Part shown: in pieces, positions 1-7,478 of the stretch
Position numbering within the stretch: the stretch's first letter is position 1
Layout of the letters: every line of letters starts with the position of its first letter
Source: Bacteroidales bacterium UBA6360
Lineage (GTDB): Bacteria; Bacteroidota; Bacteroidia; Bacteroidales; UBA932
Direction: 5' to 3'
Assembly (NCBI GenBank): GCA_002440085.1
Contig: DJRM01000094.1
Coordinates: 1-14,437, forward strand
DNA length: 14,437 nt
Made by a program: the position numbers and the translations under genes
The notes under the pieces: generated by a model
Told to the model about the DNA's origin: nothing
What the model saw: only the letters and a program-made list of their open reading frames with translations
The model's database searches: none

Positions 1-41
1 GGTCACATACGCCCGGTATGCTTCTTATCGAAAACAGGATG

Positions 42-74
42 CAAAAATATATATTATTGTTCAAATCCTGTCAA
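42..74 (-). promoter_or_regulatory. Possible leftward promoter for a gene outside the window
   Basis: Read on the minus strand, 49-42 is TATTTTTG, a full match to the Bacteroidetes -7 form TAnnTTTG. A TTG (74-72) lies 22 bp upstream, slightly further than the usual 19-21. It would start transcription near base 37, running left out of the window. No convincing start codon for the leftward gene lies inside the window. In several Bacteroidales the gene divergent from nadK is pdxJ, but nothing here can confirm that. AT-rich DNA makes chance matches likely. Confidence 0.3.
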
Positions 75-90
75 TAAATTGCTAATTTTG
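57..90 (+). promoter_or_regulatory. nadK promoter
   Basis: TAATTTTG at 83-90 matches the Bacteroidetes -7 element exactly. A TTG at 57-59 is a -33 candidate, 23 bp upstream and so somewhat long. Transcription would begin about 4-7 bases after base 90, leaving a short leader of roughly 17-20 bases before the nadK ATG. The initially transcribed bases CAGGTTGT recur after the bamA -7 element. Confidence 0.55.
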
Positions 91-113
91 CAGGTTGTCA
101 CAACAGATTTACA

Positions 114-950
114 ATGATAGCAGTCTTTTACAGAAGCCCGGAGCTGACAGGCACGGAGGCATACAGGAAACTCGAAAGGCGCCTGACGGAAGCGGGCGTG
201 GAACTGTGCTCCGTCTACATTTCGGAGCCTGCGGAGGCTATTGCAGAAAAAATCGGAGACGTGCGCCCCGAACTCATTGTCAGCCTTGGCGGTGACGGTA
301 CTTTCCTGTCTGCGGCGAGGCTTGCTGCCCCTCTCGGTGTCCCGGTGCTCGGAGCCAACATGGGACGGCTCGGTTTCCTTTCCGAGAACAGACCGGAGGA
401 TGTCGCGGAGGCGATTGTCAGCGGAGACTACCGAATTGAGAACAGCCCGATACTTTCCGCTGAGGTTCATTCTCCAGAAGGCGATGTCTCCCGTTTTCTC
501 GCTCTAAACGAGATTTCCGTTCACAGGTCAGGACCGGCCATGCTCGGAGTGGACGCATCCGTGAACGAGAACGCGCTCCCGACCTACTGGGCTGACGGAC
601 TGATTGTTGCTACGGGGCTTGGCTCGACGGCATACTCTCTCAGCGCCGGCGGCCCGATTGCATTTCCGGACTCCCGTGTACTGCTCGTGACCCCGATTGC
701 CCCGCATAATCTTAACGTGCGTCCGCTCATAATCCCGGACACTTCCCGCATACGGCTGAGTTTCCGCTCGCGGGATCCGAAGCTCGTCCTTTCTGCGGAT
801 AACGTGAATTTCGTGATGTCTGGGGATTCATTCGTGAATGCGTCGGTGGCACAGTTTTCGCTCAAGCGGGCGCGGCTTCGCAACACGGGATTTGTGGACG
901 CCCTGAAAACCAAGCTCTATTGGGGGGAGGACATTAGAAACAGCCATTAA
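114..950 (+). CDS. nadK: NAD kinase
   Basis: ATP-dependent NAD kinase, the cytosolic enzyme that phosphorylates NAD to NADP. The 278-residue protein is slightly short for the bacterial family (about 290). The diagnostic GGDGT nucleotide-binding motif is at residues 59-63, with the catalytic Asp at 61. NE follows at 132-133, the glycine-rich stretch DGLIVATGLGSTAYSLSAGG at 161-180, and TPIAPHNLNVRPLIIP at 193-208. All family hallmarks are intact. The ATG sits about 23 bases after an exact -7 promoter element, which supports this start; there is no Shine-Dalgarno site, as is normal for Bacteroidetes. uppS follows after a 41-base gap with no terminator, so the two are probably cotranscribed. The nadK-uppS-bamA-ompH order is conserved in Bacteroidales. 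Confidence 0.96.
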   Translation: MIAVFYRSPELTGTEAYRKLERRLTEAGVELCSVYISEPAEAIAEKIGDVRPELIVSLGGDGTFLSAARLAAPLGVPVLGANMGRLGFLSENRPEDVAEAIVSGDYRIENSPILSAEVHSPEGDVSRFLALNEISVHRSGPAMLGVDASVNENALPTYWADGLIVATGLGSTAYSLSAGGPIAFPDSRVLLVTPIAPHNLNVRPLIIPDTSRIRLSFRSRDPKLVLSADNVNFVMSGDSFVNASVAQFSLKRARLRNTGFVDALKTKLYWGEDIRNSH

Positions 951-991
951 TCATAGCAGCGTCCGGCATGACGCCGCATAAAAATAAAATT

Positions 992-1714
992 ATGGAAAAC
1001 AGGAATAACCTGCCGGTACACGTCTCCATAATCATGGACGGGAACGGCCGCTGGGCAAAGGCAAGGGGCAAGGATCGCATATACGGGCATTTCGAGGGCG
1101 TCGAATCGGTGCGGGCGTGCACGGAGGCATGTGTCGAGGAAGGGGTGAAATATTTGTCGCTCTATGCTTTCTCGGAGGAAAACTGGAACAGGCCGGAGGA
1201 GGAAGTTTCCGGACTTATGTCCTTGATGGCTAAATGTATGGCAAATGAACTTCCGACATTTCTGAAGAATGGGGTGCGCTTTGTCGTGCTCGGGCATAGG
1301 GAGCGCCTTTCTGACGAACTCAATGCCACGATTGACGACTGCATGGAAAAGACTGAGGGCGGAAAGAATCTGACGCTTATCCTTTTCATGAGCTATTCAG
1401 GCAAATGGGACATATTCCAGGCCGCGAAGAAAATGGCCATGGAGGCGGCCAAGTCTCCGGAAACGCTTGAAAGACTGAAGAATGCGGAGATGTCTTGTTT
1501 TGACGACTATCTCGTTACCGCCGGCATTCCGGATCCTGATCTCATAATACGCACGTCCGGCGAGACCCGTCTGAGCAATTATCTTCTATGGCAGGCGGCT
1601 TATTCCGAGTTCCTTTTCACCGAGACGCTATGGCCCGATTTCCGCAAACCGGAGTTCCGTGCCGCACTTGAAAACTACGCAAAACGCGACCGACGCTATG
1701 GCAAAGTGAAATAA
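992..1714 (+). CDS. uppS: Undecaprenyl-diphosphate synthase (cis-prenyltransferase)
   Basis: Makes undecaprenyl diphosphate from farnesyl diphosphate and isopentenyl diphosphates, the lipid carrier for peptidoglycan and surface polysaccharides. From this ATG the protein has 240 residues, normal for the family. Visible signatures are HVSIIMDGNGRWAKARG (residues 10-26, catalytic Asp16), the LYAFSEENWNRP stretch (58-69), IIRTSGETRLSNYLLWQ (185-201) and SEFLFTETLWPDF (205-217). An in-frame ATG at 968 would add eight residues (MTPHKNKI). I prefer 992 because it is preceded by an A-rich tract, as in many Bacteroidetes starts, and homologues begin close to the HV-IIMDGN motif. The segment before the SYS motif (LILFMSYSGKWDI, 129-141) is bulkier than the usual NLA(L/A)NY/SYS form, but catalytic residues are kept. 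It is probably cotranscribed with nadK. Confidence 0.95.
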   Translation: MENRNNLPVHVSIIMDGNGRWAKARGKDRIYGHFEGVESVRACTEACVEEGVKYLSLYAFSEENWNRPEEEVSGLMSLMAKCMANELPTFLKNGVRFVVLGHRERLSDELNATIDDCMEKTEGGKNLTLILFMSYSGKWDIFQAAKKMAMEAAKSPETLERLKNAEMSCFDDYLVTAGIPDPDLIIRTSGETRLSNYLLWQAAYSEFLFTETLWPDFRKPEFRAALENYAKRDRRYGKVK

Positions 1715-1720
1715 ATTGCA

Positions 1721-1728
1721 TATATTTG
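1721..1728 (+). promoter_or_regulatory. Possible bamA promoter -7 element
   Basis: TATATTTG matches TAnnTTTG exactly and lies seven bases after the uppS stop. No clear TTG is seen about 19 bp upstream, because that stretch is still uppS coding sequence. The element and the bases after it (TTTGCAGGTTGT, 1725-1736) are identical to those at nadK. It would give a leader of about 60 bases and let bamA be expressed independently of uppS. Confidence 0.4.
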
Positions 1729-1791
1729 CAGGTTGTACGTGTCATTCACGGACTTTATGAATCGAATACGAAACTATATTGGTAGAGATAG

Positions 1792-4377
1792 ATGGCGATT
1801 AGACTAAGATTCCTGTTCTGCTTCGCTGCTCTGCTTGTCCTCACGGGGGCAGTGGCGCTGGCGCAGTCCGGAGTAACGGTGGATTACAACAATCCTCAGA
1901 AATATATTGTCGGCGGAGTCACCGTTGAGGGAAACAACTACGTGAACCGCGACCAGATAGTCCAGATCAGCGGTCTGCGCGCGGGAATGGAAGTGACCGT
2001 TCCGAGCGATTTTTTTTCGCTGCTCATCGACAAGATGTGGAGCCGACGTTATTTCGAGGACGTTTCCGTGGCCATCGATTCGCTTAATGCGACGCGCGAC
2101 ACCGCATTCTTCAAAATCAGCGTCACAGAGCGTCCGAGGGTTTCGCGCTGGACATTTTCCGGAATCAAGAGCGGAGATCAGAAAGATCTGAAAGAGCGGC
2201 TGAACCTCAAGCCGGGAGGCGTGTTCTCCGACTATGTGGCCAAGACTTCCACCGACATCATAAAGCGGTTCTACGATGAGAAAGGCTACAACAACGCAAC
2301 CGTCGATATACAGACGAGCCGCGACACCATCGTGAGAGGGGCAATCCGCGTGAACTTCGCCATCCGAAAGAACGAGAAGGTGCGAATCAAGAAGATAGAT
2401 TTCGGCGGAACCTACGCGGTCAAGGAGTCGAAGCTCGTGAAGTCTATGAAGAAGACCCGTGACAAGAGGCTTCAGAACTTCTTCAAGTCCAAGAAGTTCA
2501 ACGAGACAGAGTACAAGAACGACAAGAAGGGACTCATCGAGGCCTTCAACGAGGCTGGCTACCGCGACGCGAGGATATTGAGCGACACCGTGTATTTCGT
2601 CGAGCCGGGCAAGCTTGAGATTGACTTCAAGATAGATCAGGGAAAGAGATACTACTTCAGGAACATCACATGGACCGGGAACTCCGTCTATCCTGCCGAG
2701 GCTCTGAACGACATTCTTCAAATCAAGAAGGGCGACGTGTATGACGTCGTAACTATGGAGAAGCGTCTTTTCGGCGGAGGAAAACAGAACGAATACGACG
2801 TCTCTAAGCTCTACCGCGACAACGGCTACCTCTTCTTCAACATCCAGCCGGTCGAGCTGAATGTCGTGGGGGATTCCGTGGATGTGGAGATGCGTGTGGT
2901 CGAGGGCAAGCAGGCAACTCTGAACAACATAATAATCAACGGAAATGACCTTACAAACGAGAAGGTCGTGCGGCGTCAGGTGTTCACTCGCCCGGGCTAC
3001 CTTTTCAGCCAGTCCGACTTTGAGCGCTCCATCCGTGAAATCGCGTCCATGGGACAGTTCGATCCCGAGGCCATCGCTGACCCGAACAAGGGATACTCAA
3101 TCATTCCTAACCAGCTGAACAACACCGTTGATGTCGTCTATAACGTGACAGAGAAGCCTTCGAGCCAGCTTGAACTCTCCGGAGGATGGGGCGGCAACAC
3201 TTTTGTGGCCACTGTCGGCGTCAGCTTCAACAATTTCTCGACGCACCGTTTCTTCGACAAGACGGCCTGGCGTCCGGTTCCGCTCGGAGACGCGCAGAAC
3301 CTCGCGTTCAGGTTCCAGACCAACGGTACCTACTACACTTCACTCTCGGCAAGCTTCTCCGAGCCGTGGCTGTTCGGCAAGAAGCCGACCTCGCTGAATC
3401 TGTCGCTCTACTACACGCGCCAGACAAACTCTTACCTTGCTTTCAACATCCTGAACAACGATCAGTACATGGAGGTGTACGGATTCGCGGCCGGAATCGG
3501 AACACGCCTGAAATGGCCTGACAACTACTTCGTGCTCTACAACCAGCTGAGCTGGCAGACATACAACCTCAAGGACTGGCAGTACAACTTCCTGTTCAAC
3601 ACCGGCATCTCGCACAACCTCAGCTACATGATAAGCCTGTCCCGAAACTCCACCGACCAGCAGATTTACCCGCGTCAAGGTTCGGACTTCTCGGTTTCGC
3701 TTCAGCTGACGCCGCCTTACTCTCTCCTTAGAAAGAAGGATTACGGAGTTCTGGACGAGAACGGAAAGCCTACGATAAAGAATCCTCGGGACATTGACTA
3801 CAATCTCCAGTCTTCGGAGACGAGGTACAAGTGGATTGAGTACCATAAGTGGCAGTTCAAGGGAGCCGTCTACACGAAGCTGATCGGCGACCTTGTCCTG
3901 ATGACTCGCGCACAGTTCGGATTCCTCGGCTACTACAACAGAAAGTGGGGATATTCTCCGTTCGAGGGCTTCCGCGTCGGCGGTGACGGAATGTCGGGCT
4001 ACGACACCTACGGCTCCGACATCATCTCTCTCCGAGGCTACGAGAACTACTCCCTGACTCCGACCAGCACATCGCAGTACAACAGCTCCGGAAACTACTA
4101 CGCCGGTAACGTATATGACAAGTTTACCATAGAGCTCCGCTATCCGGTGGTACTCCAGCCGCAGTCAACGATTTATGCGCTGCTCTTCCTTGAAGGAGGT
4201 AACTGCTGGAGCGACCTTCGCAACTTCAATCCGTTCCAGATCAAGCGTTCGGCGGGTGTCGGCGTGAGGGTATTCCTCCCGATGATCGGTCTGCTCGGCG
4301 TTGACTGGGGATGGGGATTCGACGATCCTGTGAACGGGAAGAGCCAGTTCCACTTTGTCATAGGGCAGCAGTTCTAA
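1792..4377 (+). CDS. bamA: Outer-membrane protein assembly factor BamA (Omp85)
   Basis: Core of the BAM complex, which folds and inserts beta-barrel proteins into the outer membrane. The 861-residue protein starts with a signal peptide (about 1-24, ending ALA before QSG). Five POTRA domains follow at roughly 37-115, 117-195, 198-286, 288-373 and 376-455. Each has the typical start (for example IVGGVTVEGNNYV, YYFRNITWTGNSVY, TLNNIIINGNDLTNEKVVRR). The barrel runs from about 458 to the end. The Omp85 barrel-lock motif is LRGY (747-750, Arg748), a variant of the usual VRGF. The chain ends in Phe after GQQ, the classic outer-membrane C-terminal signature. Length and layout are normal. It lies between uppS and ompH, 77 and 73 bases away, as in other Bacteroidales. 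Bacteroidetes BamA proteins often exceed the E. coli length, and this one does. Confidence 0.96.
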   Translation: MAIRLRFLFCFAALLVLTGAVALAQSGVTVDYNNPQKYIVGGVTVEGNNYVNRDQIVQISGLRAGMEVTVPSDFFSLLIDKMWSRRYFEDVSVAIDSLNATRDTAFFKISVTERPRVSRWTFSGIKSGDQKDLKERLNLKPGGVFSDYVAKTSTDIIKRFYDEKGYNNATVDIQTSRDTIVRGAIRVNFAIRKNEKVRIKKIDFGGTYAVKESKLVKSMKKTRDKRLQNFFKSKKFNETEYKNDKKGLIEAFNEAGYRDARILSDTVYFVEPGKLEIDFKIDQGKRYYFRNITWTGNSVYPAEALNDILQIKKGDVYDVVTMEKRLFGGGKQNEYDVSKLYRDNGYLFFNIQPVELNVVGDSVDVEMRVVEGKQATLNNIIINGNDLTNEKVVRRQVFTRPGYLFSQSDFERSIREIASMGQFDPEAIADPNKGYSIIPNQLNNTVDVVYNVTEKPSSQLELSGGWGGNTFVATVGVSFNNFSTHRFFDKTAWRPVPLGDAQNLAFRFQTNGTYYTSLSASFSEPWLFGKKPTSLNLSLYYTRQTNSYLAFNILNNDQYMEVYGFAAGIGTRLKWPDNYFVLYNQLSWQTYNLKDWQYNFLFNTGISHNLSYMISLSRNSTDQQIYPRQGSDFSVSLQLTPPYSLLRKKDYGVLDENGKPTIKNPRDIDYNLQSSETRYKWIEYHKWQFKGAVYTKLIGDLVLMTRAQFGFLGYYNRKWGYSPFEGFRVGGDGMSGYDTYGSDIISLRGYENYSLTPTSTSQYNSSGNYYAGNVYDKFTIELRYPVVLQPQSTIYALLFLEGGNCWSDLRNFNPFQIKRSAGVGVRVFLPMIGLLGVDWGWGFDDPVNGKSQFHFVIGQQF

Positions 4378-4450
4378 GACCTCATGTGGCATAGGTTTAG
4401 CATAGGCAGGTGGGGTTTGTCCCTGAGAATGTCAGAATTGAATAATTAAA

Positions 4451-5029
4451 ATGCTTTATAAAATGAAAAAAATGCTTTTTGTCGCAGTCGCATCGCTCTT
4501 TGCAACGGCTGCATTTGCCCAGAACGTAACCACGGGGCATGTCAACACAACTGAACTCATTCAGCTCATGCCGGCAATGGACACCGTAAGAACCCGCCTT
4601 GACGAGGCTCAGAAGGAGGCTAACGAAACTTACACCGCAATGGGAGAGGAATTCCAGAGCAAGCTCACCACCTATCAGCAGAAGCAGGCTTCATGGACTC
4701 CGGCAATCAAGGCCTCAAAGGAGAAGGAACTTCAGGACATCCAGGCTCGTCTTCAGGAGTTCGAGCAGTCCATCGGACAGGAACTTCAGCAGATGCAGCA
4801 GAGCCTTCAGGCACCGATTTATCAGAAGGTGAACGAGGAGATTCAGAAGATTGCGAAGGACAAGAAACTCGCCTATGTGTTTGACGTGAATTCTGTTCTT
4901 TATGTCGATCCGGCGCAGAGCATCGACCTCACTCCTGAGCTTCGCGTGATTCTCGGCATCCCGGAGGGACGTACGCTGGCTTCTTTGCAGGAGGAACTCC
5001 AGGCCAAGGCCGCTGCTGCTCAGCAGTAA
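4451..5029 (+). CDS. ompH: OmpH/Skp-family periplasmic chaperone
   Basis: Periplasmic chaperone expected to hold unfolded outer-membrane proteins and deliver them to BamA, encoded just upstream. The protein has 192 residues. The signal peptide reads MKKMLFVAVASLFATAAFA, followed by Q. The mature domain begins with VTTGHVNTTELIQLMP, like the Skp N-terminal strand. A long Gln/Glu-rich helical coiled-coil region follows (about residues 40-125), then a strand (LAYVFDVNSVLYVDP) closing the fold. An in-frame ATG at 4463 gives the cleaner MKK-type signal peptide and may be the true start; both ATGs have A-rich upstream sequence. Many Bacteroidales carry two tandem ompH genes after bamA, but only one is present here. 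The Ala/Gln-rich C-terminus is low complexity. Confidence 0.92.
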   Translation: MLYKMKKMLFVAVASLFATAAFAQNVTTGHVNTTELIQLMPAMDTVRTRLDEAQKEANETYTAMGEEFQSKLTTYQQKQASWTPAIKASKEKELQDIQARLQEFEQSIGQELQQMQQSLQAPIYQKVNEEIQKIAKDKKLAYVFDVNSVLYVDPAQSIDLTPELRVILGIPEGRTLASLQEELQAKAAAAQQ

Positions 5030-5037
5030 AAACGCCC

Positions 5038-5141
5038 TAAGCGGCACGCTTGCTGCGTTATGCTGCGACAGATTAAATCCTCACAACCGTCAAGGTTGCT
5101 GCGGTTTAATCTTCTTGCACGCCTTGCAATCGCACCGCTTA
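5038..5141 (+). repeat. Structured intergenic element, possibly a dispersed palindromic repeat
   Basis: Starts eight bases after the ompH stop. The outer arms TAAGCGG (5038-5044) and CCGCTTA (5135-5141) are perfectly complementary. Inside is an 18-base imperfect hairpin, 5071-5088 against 5094-5111, with a GTCAA loop. The ends of this stem (GATTAAA/TTTAATC and CAACC/GGTTG) pair perfectly. There is no T run, so it is not a normal terminator. Parts of its left side (AAGCGG then TGCTGCGT) recur after the last gene in the window. It could be a REP-like repeat, a processed 3' UTR or a small RNA; the sequence does not decide among these. Confidence 0.4.
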
Positions 5142-5152
5142 TTACATTTTTA

Positions 5153-5176
5153 CATCTCAGTAAATTCCTTGAGATG
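5153..5176 (+). other. Short perfect inverted repeat between ompH and gdhA
   Basis: CATCTCA (5153-5159) and TGAGATG (5170-5176) are perfect complements separated by ten bases. No T run follows. It could be an operator site for gdhA control or a small RNA hairpin. It is also short enough to be chance. Confidence 0.25.
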
Positions 5177-5195
5177 AATCTTTTATGAAATATTG

Positions 5196-5232
5196 AAGGA
5201 CTTTGTGAATTTTTGTTCACAAGGTCCTTTTT
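5196..5232 (+). terminator. Intrinsic terminator upstream of gdhA
   Basis: A 14-bp stem, AAGGACTTTGTGAA (5196-5209) against TTCACAAGGTCCTT (5216-5229), has one G-U pair, a TTTTTG loop, and Ts to 5232. It most likely ends the bamA-ompH transcript, about 170 bases after the ompH stop. Because it sits 30 bases before the gdhA ATG, it could also act as an attenuator in a gdhA leader. I could not find a convincing TAnnTTTG promoter between it and gdhA. Confidence 0.75.
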
Positions 5233-5262
5233 GCAATAATAACCACACAAAAACACTGAAAC

Positions 5263-6600
5263 ATGAAGACTGAAAGGATTATGGCCTCGCTGGAGGCGAA
5301 GTATGGGGAACAGAAGGAATACCTGCAGGCGGTGCGGGAAGTTCTGGAGACGATTGAGGAAACCTACAATGAGCATCCGGAATTCGAGGCGGCGCGGATT
5401 GTCGAGAGGCTGGTTGAGCCTGACAGGATTTTCACATTCAAGGTGACTTGGGTCGACGACAGGGGAGAGATTCGGGTGAACACCGGCTACAGGGTGCAGT
5501 TCAACTGCGCCATCGGTCCCTACAAAGGCGGACTGCGCTTTCACCCTGCGGTCAATGTCTCCATGCTGAAATTTCTCGGCTTTGAGCAGACTTTCAAGAA
5601 TGCGCTCACGACCCTGCCTATGGGCGGCGGCAAGGGCGGTTCGGACTTCGACCCGAAGGGCAAGTCGGATGCTGAGATAATGCGATTCTGCCAGGCCTTC
5701 ATGCTTGAGCTTTGGCGGAACATAGGACCTGATACGGACGTTCCGGCCGGGGACGTGGGGGTTGGCGGCCGCGAAATAGGCTACATGTTCGGGATGTACA
5801 AGAAGCTTGCGCGGGAGCACACGGGCGTGCTGACCGGCAAGGGCATGACATGGGGAGGTTCGCTTATTCGTCCGGAGGCTACAGGTTACGGTGCGGTCTA
5901 TTTTGTCCAGCATATTCTCCATCATGCCGGACTTGACATAAAGGGCATGCGCGTGGCTGTATCCGGTTTCGGAAACGTTGCCTGGGGAACGGCAAAAAAG
6001 GCTACAGAGTTGGGCGCGAAGGTGGTCGCAATCTCCGGTCCTGACGGCGTTGTCGAAATTTCTGCCGGCATGACACCGGAGCAGATTGCCTATATGCTTG
6101 AACTTCGCGCGTCCAACAATAATGTGGTGGAACCGTTCGCTCATAAGTTCCAGGGCACGGTTTTTACTCCAGGAAAAAAGGCTTGGAGTGTAAGGTGCGA
6201 CATCGCCATGCCGTGCGCGTTCCAGAACGAGATGACTGAAGATGATGCCCGTGAACTGATTGCAAACGGAGTGAGGCTTTGTGCAGAGGTCTCCAACATG
6301 GGGTGTCAACCTGGTGCAATCGCCGCCTTCCAGAATGCCGGCATCATGTTCGCTCCCGGCAAGGCCGTGAACGCGGGCGGTGTGGCGACTTCCGGTTTGG
6401 AGATGACCCAGAACGCCATGCACATTTCCTGGACCGCCGAGGAGGTGGACGCCAAGCTGCACGAAATCATGCGCAGCATCCACGATACATGCGTCGCGCA
6501 CGGAACGGAGCCGTCAGGATATGTAAACTACGTCAAGGGTGCCAATATTGCAGGTTTCATGAAGGTTGCCCGCGCGATGCTTGAGCAGGGAGTTATATAA
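5263..6600 (+). CDS. gdhA: Glutamate dehydrogenase, hexameric small-subunit type
   Basis: Interconverts 2-oxoglutarate plus ammonium and glutamate, linking carbon and nitrogen metabolism in the cytosol. The 445 residues are the normal length of the roughly 450-residue hexameric class. The substrate-binding region has PYKGGLRFHP (86-95, Lys88) and the catalytic PMGGGKGGSDFDP (119-131, Lys124). Asp164 lies in DVPAGDVGVGGREIGY (159-174). The Rossmann nucleotide site is SGFGNVAWGTA (234-244). The residues after the second strand (ISGPDG) fit NADP-type enzymes better than a clear NAD-type acidic end, but I cannot settle the cofactor. M7 (5281) is an alternative start; the first ATG is favoured by its A-rich upstream bases. 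Its stop lies one base from the stop of the convergent TauE/SafE gene, with no terminator between them. Confidence 0.96.
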   Translation: MKTERIMASLEAKYGEQKEYLQAVREVLETIEETYNEHPEFEAARIVERLVEPDRIFTFKVTWVDDRGEIRVNTGYRVQFNCAIGPYKGGLRFHPAVNVSMLKFLGFEQTFKNALTTLPMGGGKGGSDFDPKGKSDAEIMRFCQAFMLELWRNIGPDTDVPAGDVGVGGREIGYMFGMYKKLAREHTGVLTGKGMTWGGSLIRPEATGYGAVYFVQHILHHAGLDIKGMRVAVSGFGNVAWGTAKKATELGAKVVAISGPDGVVEISAGMTPEQIAYMLELRASNNNVVEPFAHKFQGTVFTPGKKAWSVRCDIAMPCAFQNEMTEDDARELIANGVRLCAEVSNMGCQPGAIAAFQNAGIMFAPGKAVNAGGVATSGLEMTQNAMHISWTAEEVDAKLHEIMRSIHDTCVAHGTEPSGYVNYVKGANIAGFMKVARAMLEQGVI

Positions 6601-6601
6601 T

Positions 6602-7327
6602 TTATACCGTCAACAGTATTATCACCCCGCAGACTCCGATGTAGCCGTAGACGACTTTGCTGAAGAGTTTTGCGGGGATATGCCTGAATACCAGTGCTCC
6701 GACGACCGTGCCTATGGCAATGCCGCCGAGTCCGGTGAGGTAGTCTATGCCCACGGTCCGCGTGAGATAGCCGCTGCCAGCCCGAGTGATGGTCATCATC
6801 GCGTTGCCGAGCAGCAGGTAGGTCTGTATCATTGCCATGTAGTGTTCCTTGTCAGGTTCAGAAGACATGAAATAGAGCACAGCCGGCGGACCCTGCATTC
6901 CGAAGAAACCTCCGAGCAGCCCGCTGACCGCGCCGGCGCCGATTTGTGCCGGGACGCCCGGGCGGATGTGGATTTTCTCGCTTAACAGGAAATAAAAGCT
7001 CGTCAGGATTAGAACCGCTCCGAGAATCCGCCGCAGAACCACGTCGTTGATGCTCCTGAGCGAGAACACCGCGATGGTCGAGACCACGGCGAATGTCAGC
7101 AGCATCGGCCACAGCCGCTTCCATGTGATATATTTCCGCATCCTGAAGGTTATGAACAGCGAGGTCGTCATCGCCAGCATGCCGCTGAGAGCCGTGGCCT
7201 CGCCGTAGCTGTCTGTCAGAAAGGGGAGCACTGTCATGATGAAAATTCCGAACCCGAAACCCGTCGTCCGCTGTATGAAACTCGCCCCGATGCAGAGCAG
7301 AAATATGTAAAGGACATTGATTGTCAT
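6602..7327 (-). CDS. TauE/SafE family membrane transporter (DUF81)
   Basis: Integral inner-membrane protein of the TauE/SafE family, whose studied members move sulfite, sulfoacetate or other small anions. From this ATG it has 241 residues and seven or eight hydrophobic segments. The two family half-repeats are visible: GFGFGIF (23-29) in the first, and GLLGGFFGMQGPPAVLYF (136-153) in the second. The start is reassigned. The reading frame stays open to ATGs at 7372 and 7462, but a TTG-N20-TAAGTTTG promoter at 7381-7351 would start transcription inside that extension. ATG 7327 then leaves a leader of about 19 bases; ATG 7336, three codons upstream, is also possible. It is convergent with gdhA and divergent from metX. 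The substrate is unknown; the methionine-gene context makes a sulfur compound plausible. Confidence 0.85.
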   Translation of the reverse strand: MTINVLYIFLLCIGASFIQRTTGFGFGIFIMTVLPFLTDSYGEATALSGMLAMTTSLFITFRMRKYITWKRLWPMLLTFAVVSTIAVFSLRSINDVVLRRILGAVLILTSFYFLLSEKIHIRPGVPAQIGAGAVSGLLGGFFGMQGPPAVLYFMSSEPDKEHYMAMIQTYLLLGNAMMTITRAGSGYLTRTVGIDYLTGLGGIAIGTVVGALVFRHIPAKLFSKVVYGYIGVCGVIILLTV

Positions 7328-7350
7328 ACCGGTCATTTGCCAAATCCGCG

Positions 7351-7381
7351 CAAACTTAACGAAAAATCCCATGAATGTCAA
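7351..7381 (-). promoter_or_regulatory. Promoter of the TauE/SafE gene
   Basis: On the minus strand, TTG (7381-7379), 20 bases, then TAAGTTTG (7358-7351) gives a full -33/-7 Bacteroidetes promoter. Expected initiation is near 7346, just upstream of the ATGs at 7336 and 7327. It lies back to back with the proposed metX leader promoter, the -33 elements being about seven bases apart. Confidence 0.6.
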
Positions 7382-7387
7382 TATGAG

Positions 7388-7419
7388 TTTTGCAGTTTGA
7401 CAAAAAATCGCTATCTTGC
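7388..7419 (+). promoter_or_regulatory. Candidate promoter of the metX leader transcript
   Basis: TTTTG (7388-7392), a 19-base spacer, then TATCTTGC (7412-7419). The -33 and spacing fit well, but the -7 element lacks one T of TAnnTTTG. It would start RNA near 7423-7425, so the leader ORF at 7428 would be almost leaderless. An alternative is GAGTTTTG (7385-7392) used as a one-mismatch -7 element, giving a leader about 30 bases longer. Confidence 0.4.
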
Positions 7420-7427
7420 AGCCGGAA

Positions 7428-7478
7428 ATGGAAAAAACGTCTGTCATATCTGTGATGTCCATGCGAATGCAACGCTAA
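7428..7478 (+). CDS. Putative methionine-rich leader peptide upstream of metX
   Basis: A 16-codon ORF encoding MEKTSVISVMSMRMQR, ended by TAA at 7476-7478. Met codons at 7455, 7461 and 7467 make three of the last seven residues methionine. The last Met codon lies inside the left arm of the terminator hairpin at 7466-7486, and the stop codon lies in its loop. This is the layout of a ribosome-mediated attenuator: slow translation at Met codons would cover the left arm (7466-7473) and block the hairpin, allowing readthrough into metX. The bases before the ATG are GCCGGAA, with no clear Shine-Dalgarno. A small ORF can occur by chance; the evidence is the combination of Met codons, terminator and the downstream methionine gene. 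Confidence 0.5.
   Translation: MEKTSVISVMSMRMQR

Noticed and set aside
1804..2721. 305-codon open frame antisense to bamA
   Set aside because: It mirrors the codon pattern of bamA on the other strand, has no recognisable motif, and bamA is unambiguous.
5020..6501. Long open frame (493 codons) antisense to gdhA
   Set aside because: It lies opposite gdhA, a clear conserved enzyme with intact motifs. The predicted protein has no recognisable domain and is rich in His, Arg and Leu as expected of an antisense frame.
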